Positions 17,390 to 26,397 of a stretch of DNA of 43,126 bases are shown one piece after another. The stretch lies in assembly GCA_025359845.1 (NCBI GenBank), contig JANYDT010000203.1, positions 1-43,126 on the forward strand, given 5' to 3'. The first letter of the stretch is position 1, and each line of letters starts with the position of its first letter. This stretch comes from Acidimicrobiia bacterium. GTDB taxonomy: Bacteria > Actinomycetota > Acidimicrobiia > Acidimicrobiales > JANYDT01. Under the pieces are notes generated by a model. That model saw only the letters and a list, made by a program, of their open reading frames with translations, had not been told where the DNA came from and searched no databases. Made by a program: the position numbers and the translations under genes.

Positions 17390-18369
17390 GCGCCAGGCCG
17401 TTCCGCTTCGGCGTCCAGTCCTATTCCGCCTCCTCGGGGGCCGACTGGCGTGAACAGGCCCGCATGGCGGAGTCCTTGGGTTACGCGGCGCTGCACCTGG
17501 CCGATCACATCATCGGCCCTGGGCCGGCGCTGGCCGCCACCAACCATCCGGTGCAGAACCTGTCGCCCGTGCCCGCCATGGCGGTGGCCGCCGAGGTCAC
17601 CACCACGCTCAAGATCGGGTGCCGTGTCTTCTGCACCGACTACCGCAACCCGGTGATGCTGGCCAAGGACCTGGCCACGCTCGACCTGTTCAGCGACGGA
17701 CGGCTGGAAGTGGGCCTCGGCGCGGGTTGGCTGCAGGGCGAGTACGAGGCCATCGGCATTGTGTTCGATCCCCCTGGTGTGCGTATCGACCGCTTCGAAG
17801 AGACCCTTGCCGTGATTCGTGCCTGCTTCGGAAATGGTGAGGTCGACGTGCAGGGCCGGCACGTGCACGCTGTGGGGTTCGAGGGCGTGCCCAAGCCGAC
17901 CGTGCGAGCGGGTGGGGTGCTGCCCCCGTTGATGATCGGCGGCGGATCGAAGCGCATGCTCGGCATCGCGGGGCGCGAGGCTGACATCGTGAGCCTGAAC
18001 TTCGACAACTCGTCGGGCAAGATCGGCCCCTCCGGCGTGGGGTCGTCCACGGCCGCGCTCACCCGTAACAAGATCGACTGGATCAGGGCCGGGGCGGGCG
18101 ACCGGTTCGAGAGTCTCGAACTGGAGATCGGTGCCTATTTCACCATAGTCACCGATCATCGCGACGCCACGCTGCAGAAGATGGGTCCGATGCTGGGCCT
18201 CACGCCCGAGCAGTTCGGCGAGCATCCCCACGGCCTGGTCGGCTCAGTCGACGCCGTATGTGAACAGATCATCGAGCGTCGCGACATCTATGGCATCAGC
18301 TATGTGACCGTCGGCCGCTCCGCGATGGAGGCATTCGCCCCCGTCGTGGAGCGCCTCGCCGGCTCATGA
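17386..18369 (+). CDS. LLM class F420-dependent oxidoreductase
   Basis: A 327-residue luciferase-like monooxygenase-fold protein. FRFGVQSYSASSGADWREQA opens the barrel, LHLADHIIGPGPALAA and VFCTDYRNPVMLAKDLATLD follow, and DGRLEVGLGAGWLQGEYEA is the family signature. It resembles the actinobacterial TIGR03621-type branch that uses coenzyme F420, but the cofactor cannot be proved from sequence alone; FMN is possible. GTG 17386 overlaps the preceding stop (GTGA), so translation is probably coupled. It should perform a hydride transfer or oxygenation in the same pathway as the flanking P450. Confidence 0.85.
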   Translation: MSARPFRFGVQSYSASSGADWREQARMAESLGYAALHLADHIIGPGPALAATNHPVQNLSPVPAMAVAAEVTTTLKIGCRVFCTDYRNPVMLAKDLATLDLFSDGRLEVGLGAGWLQGEYEAIGIVFDPPGVRIDRFEETLAVIRACFGNGEVDVQGRHVHAVGFEGVPKPTVRAGGVLPPLMIGGGSKRMLGIAGREADIVSLNFDNSSGKIGPSGVGSSTAALTRNKIDWIRAGAGDRFESLELEIGAYFTIVTDHRDATLQKMGPMLGLTPEQFGEHPHGLVGSVDAVCEQIIERRDIYGISYVTVGRSAMEAFAPVVERLAGS

Positions 18370-19670
18370 TCCAACGACCTGTAATCCGCAATCCGGAGAC
18401 CCGAATGCCAGCCGACCTTGACTTGAAGACGTTCAACCCGTTCGACCCCACCACGCTGCAGTGTCCTTTTCCGCACTACGCCAGGATGCGCGAATCGTTG
18501 CCGGTACTGCATGTGCCGGCACTCAGCATGTACATGGTGGCCAGCCACGCGCTGGTCGGCGAAGTCATTCGCGACATAGACACGTACTCCTCGGCCTTCG
18601 GCAACACCAGCATGCCGTTGCCGGCTGAGGACCGCGCCAAGCTGATGGAGGTCATCGCCGAGGCGTACCCGCGTGTGCCCACTATGCTCACTGCCGATCC
18701 ACCGAATCACACCAGGTACCGTCGGCTGATATCCAAGGCGTTCACGCCGAAGGCGATCAGTGAGCTGGAGCCGTTCATCCGGTCGATTGCCACGCGCCTC
18801 ATCGACAGCTGGATCAATACGGGGAGCATCGAGTTCGTGCGGCAATTCGGCGTGCCGTTGCCGGTGGAGGTGATCGCCAAGGCGCTCAACGTGCCCGACG
18901 ATCGCCTGGCCGACTTCAAGCGGTGGTCCGACGATTCGATCGCCGGCATCGGCACCAGCATCGGCATCGAGCAGCGGGTGGAAGCCGAGCGCGGTGTCAA
19001 CGAGTTCCAGCGGTACTTCGCCGCCGAGTTCGACAAGCGACGCGACCGTCCGCAGGACGACTTGCTCACCAAGCTCCTGAACGCCCGCATTGACGACGAC
19101 GACCCCGACGTCACTGATAAGCGCGCGTTGGACATGCCGGAGATGCTCAGCATCGTGCAGCAGCTGCTGGTGGCCGGCAACGAGACCACCACCAAGATGC
19201 TCACCGAGATGATGCGCCTGCTGGCGGAGAACCCTGAGCAATGGGCCATGGTGAAGGCTGACCCTTCCCGAATTCCCTCGATCGTCGAGGAGTCGCTTCG
19301 CCTGTCCACGCCGACGCAGGGCATGTTCCGCATCGCCACGCGCGACGTGGAACTGGCCGGAGTCCACATTCCGAAGGGCAGCCGCGTGGTCGTGGTGTTC
19401 ATGTCGGCGAATCGCGACGAGGCCGTGTTCGCGGAGCCCGACGAGTTCAACCCCGATCGACCCAATCTGCTCGACCATCTCGCGTTCGGCAAGGGCACGC
19501 ACTACTGCCTCGGTGCCAACCTGTCGCGCCTCGAGGGACGGGTCGCCTTGGAGGAGATCGCGAAGCGAGTAGCGTCGTTCTCTCTTCGTGACACGAACGA
19601 TTATTCGTATCACCCGAGCTTCATGCTCCGGGGCTTGGTGAAGCTCGATTTTGACGTCGTCCCCGCATGA
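18366..19670 (+). CDS. Cytochrome P450
   Basis: A soluble bacterial class I P450 of 434 residues, or 421 if the second ATG (18405, with GGAG 9 bases before it) is used; the first ATG overlaps the upstream stop as ATGA. All hallmarks are present: TADPPNHTRYRRLISKAF (C-helix region), LLVAGNETTTKMLTEM (oxygen-activating I-helix), EESLR (ExxR), and FGKGTHYCLGANLSRLE with the haem-ligating cysteine. It should hydroxylate a hydrophobic substrate. No ferredoxin or ferredoxin reductase gene is nearby, so it must borrow redox partners encoded elsewhere. Third gene of the PEP-LLM-P450 operon. Confidence 0.95.
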   Translation: MIQRPVIRNPETRMPADLDLKTFNPFDPTTLQCPFPHYARMRESLPVLHVPALSMYMVASHALVGEVIRDIDTYSSAFGNTSMPLPAEDRAKLMEVIAEAYPRVPTMLTADPPNHTRYRRLISKAFTPKAISELEPFIRSIATRLIDSWINTGSIEFVRQFGVPLPVEVIAKALNVPDDRLADFKRWSDDSIAGIGTSIGIEQRVEAERGVNEFQRYFAAEFDKRRDRPQDDLLTKLLNARIDDDDPDVTDKRALDMPEMLSIVQQLLVAGNETTTKMLTEMMRLLAENPEQWAMVKADPSRIPSIVEESLRLSTPTQGMFRIATRDVELAGVHIPKGSRVVVVFMSANRDEAVFAEPDEFNPDRPNLLDHLAFGKGTHYCLGANLSRLEGRVALEEIAKRVASFSLRDTNDYSYHPSFMLRGLVKLDFDVVPA

Positions 19671-19699
19671 TCATCACCCCGCCCTTGCACTGTGACAGG

Positions 19700-19719
19700 A
19701 ATTCACCATTCGGTTAGTT
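19700..19719. promoter_or_regulatory. Operator-like 20-bp palindrome (site 2)
   Basis: AATTCACC-ATTC-GGTTAGTT immediately before the first Rieske gene. TAGTTT (19715-19720) within its right arm is a likely -10 box 6 bases before the ATG, so a bound repressor would cover the promoter. Confidence 0.6.
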
Positions 19720-19726
19720 TGTCTTG

Positions 19727-21097
19727 ATGAACGAATTCGTCGCGTTCCAGCGGTCCGACATGGAAAGCGTGCAGGAACTGTTGTGCCAGGACACGTTTCC
19801 GGTTCCGGCGCCACTGCTGGAGCATCGCCCGTCGACGCTCGGCACTCACGACGTGGCCACGTCGGCCTACACCTCTCAGGCGATTCACGACCTTGAGGTG
19901 GAGCGAGTGTGGAAGAAGGTGTGGCAGTGGGCCTGCCGGACGGAGGAGATCCCGAACGTCGGCGACCACATCATCTACGACATCGCCCACCTGTCGGTCA
20001 TCGTGGTCCGTGTAGCGGAGGGCGACGGTCCCGGTGCCATCAGGGCCTTCCACAACGTGTGTCTGCACCGAGGCACGCAGCTGCGGGTCAGCGATGGCAA
20101 CGTGCCGATGTTCCGCTGCCCGTTCCACGGGTGGACGTGGAACCTCGACGGCTCGCTGAACTGGATTTCGTGCGAGTGGGACTTTCCCCATGTCGATCAG
20201 GAAAGGTTCGCGCTGCCCCAGATTCGGGTCGATGCGTGGCAGGGGTTCGTGTTTGTGAACTTCGACGCCGACTGCGAACCGCTCGACGTTTACCTGGAGA
20301 ACCTGCCCGAGCATTTCACGCACTTCCCGCTGGAAGACCGCTTCATCGCCATCCACGTCGAGCGCACCATGCCGGCCAACTGGAAGGTCACCATGGGTGC
20401 CTTCATCGAGGCGTACCACTCGGTGGTCACCCACCCGCAGATCTTGCCCTACACCGGTGACGCGAACACTCAGTACGACATCTACGACCGCCATTCCCGC
20501 ATGATCACCCCGTTCGCCGTTGCTTCGCCTCACATCGGTGGACGCAGCTACGAGCAGGGCGAGATCCTCAGGACCATCCTCAGCTACCGAGGCACGGACC
20601 CAGAAGCCTTCGAGCTGCCCGAAGGCGGGCGGGCCCGGCCCGTGGCTGCGGCCGATGCCCGCAGGCGCATCGGTGCCATCGCCGGTGCTGACCTCTCGAA
20701 CGTGTGCGACTCGCTGATGGTGGACGCGGTGGAGTACTTCGTGTTCCCAAACTTCATGCCATGGGCGGCCTACGGTTCACCCATTCAGTACCGCTTCCGG
20801 CCCAATGGCGACGACGTGAACTCTTGCCTCATGACTGTGATGATGCTCATGCCGTTCGCCGGTGATCGTCCGCCGGCGGCCAAGGTCACGAAGATCCCTT
20901 CAAACCGCCCATGGAGCGACGCTCCTGAGCTCGGGGGCCTGGCTGCCATTTTCGAGCAGGACACATCCAACCTCCACAGAGTGCAGAAGGGCCTGCGCGC
21001 CTCACCCCGCAAGAGCGTCACGCTCGGCGACTATCAAGAAGCGCGCATACGACACTTCCATCAGAATATCGACCGCTACCTGGCGGCCGGATCCTGA
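19727..21097 (+). CDS. Rieske ring-hydroxylating oxygenase alpha subunit
   Basis: A 456-residue oxygenase alpha subunit. The Rieske [2Fe-2S] ligands are C112, H114, C131 and H134 (NVCLHRG and CPFHGW). The catalytic domain carries the mononuclear iron site H231 and H236 in FIEAYHSVVTHPQIL; the third acidic ligand is not assigned. No beta subunit, ferredoxin or reductase is nearby, so it may be a homo-oligomer using general redox partners. The ATG at 19727 fits a leaderless start; ATG 19760 is an alternative. It is paralogous to the oxygenase at 31295, with the same order of motifs. It has its own operator, separated from the P450 operon by 56 bases. Confidence 0.93.
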   Translation: MNEFVAFQRSDMESVQELLCQDTFPVPAPLLEHRPSTLGTHDVATSAYTSQAIHDLEVERVWKKVWQWACRTEEIPNVGDHIIYDIAHLSVIVVRVAEGDGPGAIRAFHNVCLHRGTQLRVSDGNVPMFRCPFHGWTWNLDGSLNWISCEWDFPHVDQERFALPQIRVDAWQGFVFVNFDADCEPLDVYLENLPEHFTHFPLEDRFIAIHVERTMPANWKVTMGAFIEAYHSVVTHPQILPYTGDANTQYDIYDRHSRMITPFAVASPHIGGRSYEQGEILRTILSYRGTDPEAFELPEGGRARPVAAADARRRIGAIAGADLSNVCDSLMVDAVEYFVFPNFMPWAAYGSPIQYRFRPNGDDVNSCLMTVMMLMPFAGDRPPAAKVTKIPSNRPWSDAPELGGLAAIFEQDTSNLHRVQKGLRASPRKSVTLGDYQEARIRHFHQNIDRYLAAGS

Positions 21098-21175
21098 TCG
21101 TTCAACTCGTTAGTGACCGAATCGGTGCTACGCGAGTACGGCTTCGACGACGAGGCGTGGGTTTGTGGTTGAGCA

Positions 21176-22573
21176 CTAGCCTAGAGTGGTCGGGTCGTCC
21201 AGCAGCCGGCAGATGGTGCGAACGAACTCTGCGGCCGGTGCGCCGTCGAACACCCGATGGTCCCACGTGAGGCTCAGAGTGAGCCGCTTCACCCGCCGGA
21301 TCGCGCCATCGTCGGTCCACGCCACGTCGTCACGCAGACGACCGACCCCGAGGATCGCGGCATTGGGCGGGTTGATGACGGGGGTGAACCCGTCAACACC
21401 GAAGCTGCCCAAGGCCGTGACTGAGAACGTGCCGCCCTCCAGGTCAGGTAGCTTCAGAGCGCCCCGTCGCGCCGCGTCGGCCAGCCGGGAGGTCTGCGCG
21501 CTGATCTCGGCCAGCGAGAGCTGATCCGCGTCGTGCACCACCGGGACTACGAGGCCATCATCGAGCGCCACGGCCATGCCTACGTTCACCCGGGGTAGCA
21601 ATGCGATGCCGTCGGCGGTCACCTGGCTGTTCACGCGTGGATGCTCGCGCAGGGCCCGGGCCGAGGCGGCGATGATGTAGTCGGTGTACCCGGCGAACGA
21701 CGACGAGCCCTTGCGGCTGCTGCGGTCGGCCACTACGGCGTCCATATCGACGTCCATCATGAGCGTCAGCTGCGCCATGTCCTGCAATGAAGCGCGCATA
21801 CGACTGGCGATGGTGGCGCGCATGCCGCGCCAAGGCACGACGGACACCGGTTCCTCTGTAAGCGGGGCGAAGACGACGGTGGGGGCGGCACCGCCGGCGA
21901 TGAGCCCACGGACGTGGTCGGCCACGTCCTGGCGGCTGATGCGCCCATCGGCGGAGGTGGCCAGAATAGGCGTGGCGCCGAGGTCGATGCCCACCAGACG
22001 GGCGAACTCGACAGCGGCGAAGGTGGCCCGAGGAGCGACATTTCGACGCGCCGGTAGCGATGAGGCGGCAGCCACAACAGGAGCTGCGGCCGGAGCCGCT
22101 GCCGCTGCCGCTTCAACGTCTTCGGACACGATGCGCCCGCTGGGCCCGGTGCCGGTCACGGTGTAAATGTCGACGCCAAGGTGCTTCGCGCGCTGATGGG
22201 CAAATGGTGATGCCAGCAGCCGCCCGCCCCGACCCCTCGGGGACGACACCACCGCAGTGCTGGGTACCATCATGGCAACGGGAGCAATGGCGACGGCCGC
22301 AGCACTCACTGGCGCGGCACCTTCCGGTGGTGTTTCTCCCTCGGCCAGGATCCAGCCGATCCGCTCACCGCAGCGGTAACTCCCGCCCACTTCGCCGACG
22401 ATGTAGAGCCGGCCGCCCTCGGGGATCTCCACCTCCGTCTCGACCTTGTCGGTTTCCACCATCAGCACCGCGGTGCCGGCCGTGACGGCAGTGCCCGCCG
22501 CCACCATCCACTCGAGGATGGTGCCTTCTTCCATGGTGAGCCCCAGCTTGGGCATAGTGAATTCGATGGGCAT
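21176..22573 (-). CDS. 2-oxo acid/acetoin dehydrogenase E2 acyltransferase
   Basis: A 465-residue E2. The lipoyl domain spans residues 1-77 with the lipoylated lysine K43 in VETDKVETEVE. A peripheral-subunit-binding domain follows (LASPFAHQRAKHLGVDI, then TGTGPSGRIVSEDV), and a second segment of the same type is present (FARLVGIDLGATPILATSAD, GRISRQDV). The C-terminal catalytic domain ends with WDHRVFDGAPAAEF, the HxxxDG active site. It transfers the acyl group made by the E1 pair to CoA. It is last in the operon, 19 bases after the AcoX-like gene. No E3 dihydrolipoyl dehydrogenase is in the window. The nature of the acyl group is unknown. Confidence 0.93.
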   Translation of the reverse strand: MPIEFTMPKLGLTMEEGTILEWMVAAGTAVTAGTAVLMVETDKVETEVEIPEGGRLYIVGEVGGSYRCGERIGWILAEGETPPEGAAPVSAAAVAIAPVAMMVPSTAVVSSPRGRGGRLLASPFAHQRAKHLGVDIYTVTGTGPSGRIVSEDVEAAAAAAPAAAPVVAAASSLPARRNVAPRATFAAVEFARLVGIDLGATPILATSADGRISRQDVADHVRGLIAGGAAPTVVFAPLTEEPVSVVPWRGMRATIASRMRASLQDMAQLTLMMDVDMDAVVADRSSRKGSSSFAGYTDYIIAASARALREHPRVNSQVTADGIALLPRVNVGMAVALDDGLVVPVVHDADQLSLAEISAQTSRLADAARRGALKLPDLEGGTFSVTALGSFGVDGFTPVINPPNAAILGVGRLRDDVAWTDDGAIRRVKRLTLSLTWDHRVFDGAPAAEFVRTICRLLDDPTTLG

Positions 22574-22592
22574 TCGGGGACTCCTGGAATCC

Positions 22593-23606
22593 TTAGCGCA
22601 CTGCGCCGTCCGGACGATGGAAATGACGGGTTCGGGCGGCGGCCGCGATAGTGGCGTCAACGTCGATGACGCGAGGCCCATCCGGGCGGATGTGCACGGT
22701 GGCCGTGGCCCCGGCCACCAGGACCTTGTCGCGCTCGCCGTCGAACGAGAGCACGCCCGGACCGGTGAGCACCACCTGGCTGGACACAGGAAGTGCCCGG
22801 ACGAATGAGAACGCGACGTCGGAGAAGATGCCCGGAGCCAGCGGAGCCCGCACGCGGTGAGGCCCGCCGAACTGGACATGGACGCCGCCGGGTGAGCGCC
22901 GGTCGACCGGCATCAGCAGACCGGCGATGGATGACAGGCCAATGGCGGCCGGCTCGGCGATGCAGGCGACTAGCGCACGGAGCGATCCGGGATCCCAAAC
23001 GGCGCGCGAGCCGGTGAACTGCCCGTCCATGAGTGCCAGGTCCACCAGGGCCAGGTCGTCGTTTGACCCGTCCCCGAAGCGGACATGGGCCACCTTGGCC
23101 CGGTGTGACACTTCATCCAGCGCGACCACTCCGGCGGCCACCAGGCCCGCCGCCAGTCCCGCCAACGTGGCGTCGACGGACCGCGGGAACACGTTGTTGG
23201 TGCCGGTGGAGATGGCCACCAGCGCCAGGTCCAGCCATCCCTTGGCCGCATCGCGTTGCGTGCCGTCGCCGCCGAGCACCACGACTACTTCGACCCCTTC
23301 TTTGGCCATACGGGTGGCCATGGCCACGGTGTCGCCCGACCATCCGTATGCGGGTTCGTCGAGTATGTCGATGGCCACGCCGGCGGCTGCCGACGTTTCC
23401 CAGTCGAGGCCTTCCACGGCACGGGTGGAGAGGTTGTGGCGGTCGGGCGACAACAGGATGCGGGTGGCTCCGGCGTCGACGGCACCCAGCACGGCACGGC
23501 GTACGACGCCTATCTTGGCCGCATCGGACGTGGGCGACGCGTGCGCGACGAGCCGCCGGATGTCCTTTCCGGCTGCTGGATTGGCGATGACGCCGACGGT
23601 GCCCAC
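22593..23606 (-). CDS. AcoX-like NAD-kinase-fold protein
   Basis: A 337-residue member of the ATP-NAD kinase/AcoX family. TVGVIANPAAGKDIRRLV opens the nucleotide-binding domain, VVVVLGGDGTQRDAAKG is the GGDGT motif, and ISTGTNNVFP is the second conserved loop. AcoX proteins occur inside acetoin dehydrogenase operons and their role is unsettled. GTG 23606 follows the E1beta stop by 7 bases; no better start lies between. Its presence between E1beta and E2 is the main reason to read this operon as an acetoin/diketone-cleaving type rather than a pyruvate or branched-chain type. Confidence 0.85.
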   Translation of the reverse strand: MGTVGVIANPAAGKDIRRLVAHASPTSDAAKIGVVRRAVLGAVDAGATRILLSPDRHNLSTRAVEGLDWETSAAAGVAIDILDEPAYGWSGDTVAMATRMAKEGVEVVVVLGGDGTQRDAAKGWLDLALVAISTGTNNVFPRSVDATLAGLAAGLVAAGVVALDEVSHRAKVAHVRFGDGSNDDLALVDLALMDGQFTGSRAVWDPGSLRALVACIAEPAAIGLSSIAGLLMPVDRRSPGGVHVQFGGPHRVRAPLAPGIFSDVAFSFVRALPVSSQVVLTGPGVLSFDGERDKVLVAGATATVHIRPDGPRVIDVDATIAAAARTRHFHRPDGAVR

Positions 23607-23613
23607 AGAGCAG

Positions 23614-24615
23614 CTAGCGGCCCGGTGACTTGCGGCCCAGCACGCCGCGGATTCCGGAGGCGATGCTTTTCGCGTCCGGCACGTAGTGCTTCTCCAGTGC
23701 AGGGCTGAACGGCACGGGCGAGAACGGCGCGCCGATGCGGGCGACCGGGGCGTCGAGAAAGTCGAACGCCTCCTCCTGCACCTGTGAGGCAATCTCGGCG
23801 CCCAACCCACCGAAGCGGACCGCCTCATGGACCACGATGACGCGGTTGGTCTTGCGGGCCGACTCGACGACGGTGGCGGTGTCGAACGGCTGGAGCGTGC
23901 GGGGATCGATCACTTCGCAGTCGATGCCTTCTCCGGCCAAGATCTCGGCGGCGACCATCGACTCGTTGGCCATGCGGCCCCATGCCACCACGGTGACGTC
24001 CTTGCCCGGGCGCAGCATGTTGGCCTGGCCCAATGGGACGGTATACAGGTCTTCGGGCACCGGGCCGGAAATGCCGAGGAGCCGCTTGTGCTTCACCATC
24101 ACGGTGGGGTTGTCGTCGCGGATGCACGACACCATGAGGCCCTTCATGTCGTACGGGTTGGACGGGTACACAACCTTGAGCCCAGGGATGTGGCACAAGA
24201 TGGCCTCGAGGCTCTGGCTGTGCTGCGCGGCGGCGGACAGCCCGGCGCCGCCGGCCGTCGTTATGGTGAGCGGGAGGGTGGCCTTGCCACCGAACATGTA
24301 CTTCAGCTTCGCGGCCTGGTTCACGATCTGGTCCATCGCGACGCAGATGAAGTCCATGAACATCAGGTCGACGATCGGCCGCAGGCCGGTGACCGCGCTG
24401 CCCACGCCGAGGCCCACGATGGCCTGTTCGCTGATGGGCGTGTCGACGACGCGCCGGGCGCCGAACTCCTTCTGGAGCCCGCCGTAGGTGCCGAACACGC
24501 CACCGAACGCGCCGATGTCCTCGCCTGCGCAGAAGATGGTTTCGTCGGCCCGCATACTTTGGCGGACGGCTTCGTTGAACGCCATCATGTAGGACAGGGA
24601 CCGCTCATCGCTCAT
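23614..24615 (-). CDS. Acetoin/2-oxo acid dehydrogenase E1 beta
   Basis: A 333-residue transketolase-like E1beta. It has LSYMMAFNEAVRQSM, CAGEDIGAFGGVFGTYGGL, the TPP-site DTPISEQAIVGLGVGSAVTG region, and the C-terminal transketolase domain (DVTVVAWGRMANESMVAAEI, DCEVIDPRTLQPFD). With the E1alpha gene it makes the thiamine-diphosphate-dependent decarboxylating or C-C cleaving component. ATG 24615 overlaps the E1alpha stop (ATGA), indicating translational coupling. Closest family resemblance is to AcoB, judged from motifs and operon content, not from a search. Confidence 0.93.
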   Translation of the reverse strand: MSDERSLSYMMAFNEAVRQSMRADETIFCAGEDIGAFGGVFGTYGGLQKEFGARRVVDTPISEQAIVGLGVGSAVTGLRPIVDLMFMDFICVAMDQIVNQAAKLKYMFGGKATLPLTITTAGGAGLSAAAQHSQSLEAILCHIPGLKVVYPSNPYDMKGLMVSCIRDDNPTVMVKHKRLLGISGPVPEDLYTVPLGQANMLRPGKDVTVVAWGRMANESMVAAEILAGEGIDCEVIDPRTLQPFDTATVVESARKTNRVIVVHEAVRFGGLGAEIASQVQEEAFDFLDAPVARIGAPFSPVPFSPALEKHYVPDAKSIASGIRGVLGRKSPGR

Positions 24616-25595
24616 CGGGCCACCTCCATGCGGGTGTAGACGTCTTCGAGGATCTGGTCCTGTTCGGGGTACGGGCTGTCCTCGGCGAAAGTGATCGCGT
24701 CGGCGATGTCGGCGCGCAGTTCCGCCCAGAGCGCCTCGCGCCGATCGACGGTGAGCACACCCATGTCTTCCAGCTGTGCCTCGAAGGTGAAGATGGGATC
24801 GCGCTGCTTCCACACCTCCACCTCGGAATCGGGCCGGTATTTCAGCCCAAGGTTCTGGACGCCGTGGTGGTTGTAGAAGCGGTAGGTCTTGGCCTCGATC
24901 AGCGTGGGGCCCTTGCCCGCTCGAGCGAACGCTATCGCCTCCGCGGCCGCCTCGTAGACGGCCACGGCGTCCATGCCGTCGACGATTACGCCGGGCATGC
25001 CGTAGCCCTGCGCCCGGTCGACGATGTCGGTGATGGCCATCGTGTGGTCGCGTCGGGTGAACTCGCCGTACTCGTTGTTCTCGCACGCGAACACGATGGG
25101 CAACTTGAGCGCGCAGGCCATGTTGGCGGCTTCGTGGAACGCACCGATGTTGGTGGCGCCGTCGCCGAAGAAGGCCACCGCGACGTTGCCGTCGTCGCGG
25201 TACTTGTGCGTGAACGCCGCACCCACGGCGATGGGGGAGCCGGCCCCGACGATGCCGTTCGCTCCGAGCATGCCGAGCTCCAGCGAGCTGATGTGCATGG
25301 ACCCGCCCTTGCCGTTGCAGTAGCCGGTGGACTTGGCCATCAGCTCGGCCATCATGGGCCGGAACTGGCCGCCCTTGGCCACCAGGTGGCCGTGGCCGCG
25401 ATGCGTCGACGTGATGGAGTCGGCGTCGGTGAGGTTCACGCAGACGCCCGCAGCCACAGCCTCCTCGCCCACATAGAGGTGGAGGAAGCCGGGGAGCTTG
25501 GCCGCTTCGGCGAGCTTGCCGGCCGCTTCTTCGAATAGTCGGATGCGCACCATCCGGCGATGCAGATCACGCAGGACGTCGGGGTTTGGTTCCAT
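24612..25595 (-). CDS. Acetoin/2-oxo acid dehydrogenase E1 alpha
   Basis: A 327-residue E1alpha with the TPP motif FFGDGATNIGAFHEAANMAC ending in ENNEYGEF. GGSMHISSLELGMLGANGIV precedes it, and HRGHGHLVAKGG lies in the active-site channel. The start ATG 25595 has AAGGA 5 bases upstream. It binds thiamine diphosphate together with E1beta and passes an acyl group to the lipoyl arm of E2. Length and motifs fit AcoA/PdhA-type enzymes. The gene follows the ThuA-like gene by 20 bases in the same operon. Confidence 0.93.
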   Translation of the reverse strand: MEPNPDVLRDLHRRMVRIRLFEEAAGKLAEAAKLPGFLHLYVGEEAVAAGVCVNLTDADSITSTHRGHGHLVAKGGQFRPMMAELMAKSTGYCNGKGGSMHISSLELGMLGANGIVGAGSPIAVGAAFTHKYRDDGNVAVAFFGDGATNIGAFHEAANMACALKLPIVFACENNEYGEFTRRDHTMAITDIVDRAQGYGMPGVIVDGMDAVAVYEAAAEAIAFARAGKGPTLIEAKTYRFYNHHGVQNLGLKYRPDSEVEVWKQRDPIFTFEAQLEDMGVLTVDRREALWAELRADIADAITFAEDSPYPEQDQILEDVYTRMEVAR

Positions 25596-25615
25596 CAGGT
25601 TCCTTGGTCGTCGGG

Positions 25616-26389
25616 TTACTCGGTTGCGCCCATGGCCCAGCGGATGCTGCGGCGCAGGAGTTCGTAGTACTGCGGCTGCTCCCACGATCCACGTTCGATC
25701 TTGGGGTAGTACGCCACCATCGGGGCCATGTCGTAGTGGCCGCGGCAGTGGCCCAGCGTGTTGTAGAGCACCGCGCCTACGCCTAGAGGTCGTGTGTACA
25801 TCACGAGGTGTTGGTCGGTGCCGCGAGTCTCCACCGACCAGTCGCTCTCGAAGAAGCCCGTCGCGTCCCCGCTCCAGGTCGTCGACAGGAGGGCGTGCAG
25901 CCGGTCGCGATCGTGGTACTCGCTGAGGTACAGCTCGTCGTCGGTGTCGAACGGCTCGATGCCGCGCACGAGCCAGTGCTCTGGATCGGCGATGTCGACG
26001 CGCCATGGCTCGACCGGCGGGTGCGGTGGGTGGGCGACGAACTGGCTGCCGAGGGTGTCGGCCCACAGCGGGAACAGCCGAGGGCACTCTGCACCCTTCG
26101 GCCGCGGAAAGTCGATCGCCGAGTTGGTGCCGTGCAGCGCGAGCCATCGACCGCCGGCTTCGACCCACTCGCGGATTTTGCGTTGGGCGCTCTCCGATGG
26201 GCGCACGTCGCAGGTGTAGCTGACGAGCAATGACGACGCCGCGATGGCCGCCGTGTCTTCGTAGTCGGACACGACCTGCACCCGCACCGGTTCGTGCTCG
26301 GCGAACAGTTTGAGCAGCTCGAGGCGGGCGAAGTCGAAGTCGTGCCATCGGCCCCCGATCACGAGCGTGGCGTCAATCCGAGTTGCCAT
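25616..26389 (-). CDS. ThuA-like domain protein
   Basis: A 257-residue protein with the ThuA fold (class I glutamine-amidotransferase-like). LVIGGRWHDFDFARLELLKL opens it, VRVQVVSDYEDTAAI follows, GGRWLALHGTNSAIDFP occupies the nucleophile-elbow region, and PLGVGAVLYNTLGHCRGHYD is the conserved end. ThuA was described in trehalose utilisation, but most homologues are uncharacterised and often lie near oxidoreductases. Here it sits 8 bases after an SDR gene and before E1alpha, so a role in processing a polyol or keto intermediate is conceivable. I would not name an activity. Confidence 0.85.
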   Translation of the reverse strand: MATRIDATLVIGGRWHDFDFARLELLKLFAEHEPVRVQVVSDYEDTAAIAASSLLVSYTCDVRPSESAQRKIREWVEAGGRWLALHGTNSAIDFPRPKGAECPRLFPLWADTLGSQFVAHPPHPPVEPWRVDIADPEHWLVRGIEPFDTDDELYLSEYHDRDRLHALLSTTWSGDATGFFESDWSVETRGTDQHLVMYTRPLGVGAVLYNTLGHCRGHYDMAPMVAYYPKIERGSWEQPQYYELLRRSIRWAMGATE

Positions 26390-26397
26390 TGCGGCGC

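Noticed and set aside
18300-19613. 437-codon minus-strand open frame opposite the P450
   Set aside because: Antisense to an intact P450; no motifs of its own.
21098-21175. GTTAGTG near 21109 considered as an eighth operator
   Set aside because: Only a half-site; the expected left arm is absent and the spot lies between convergent gene ends.
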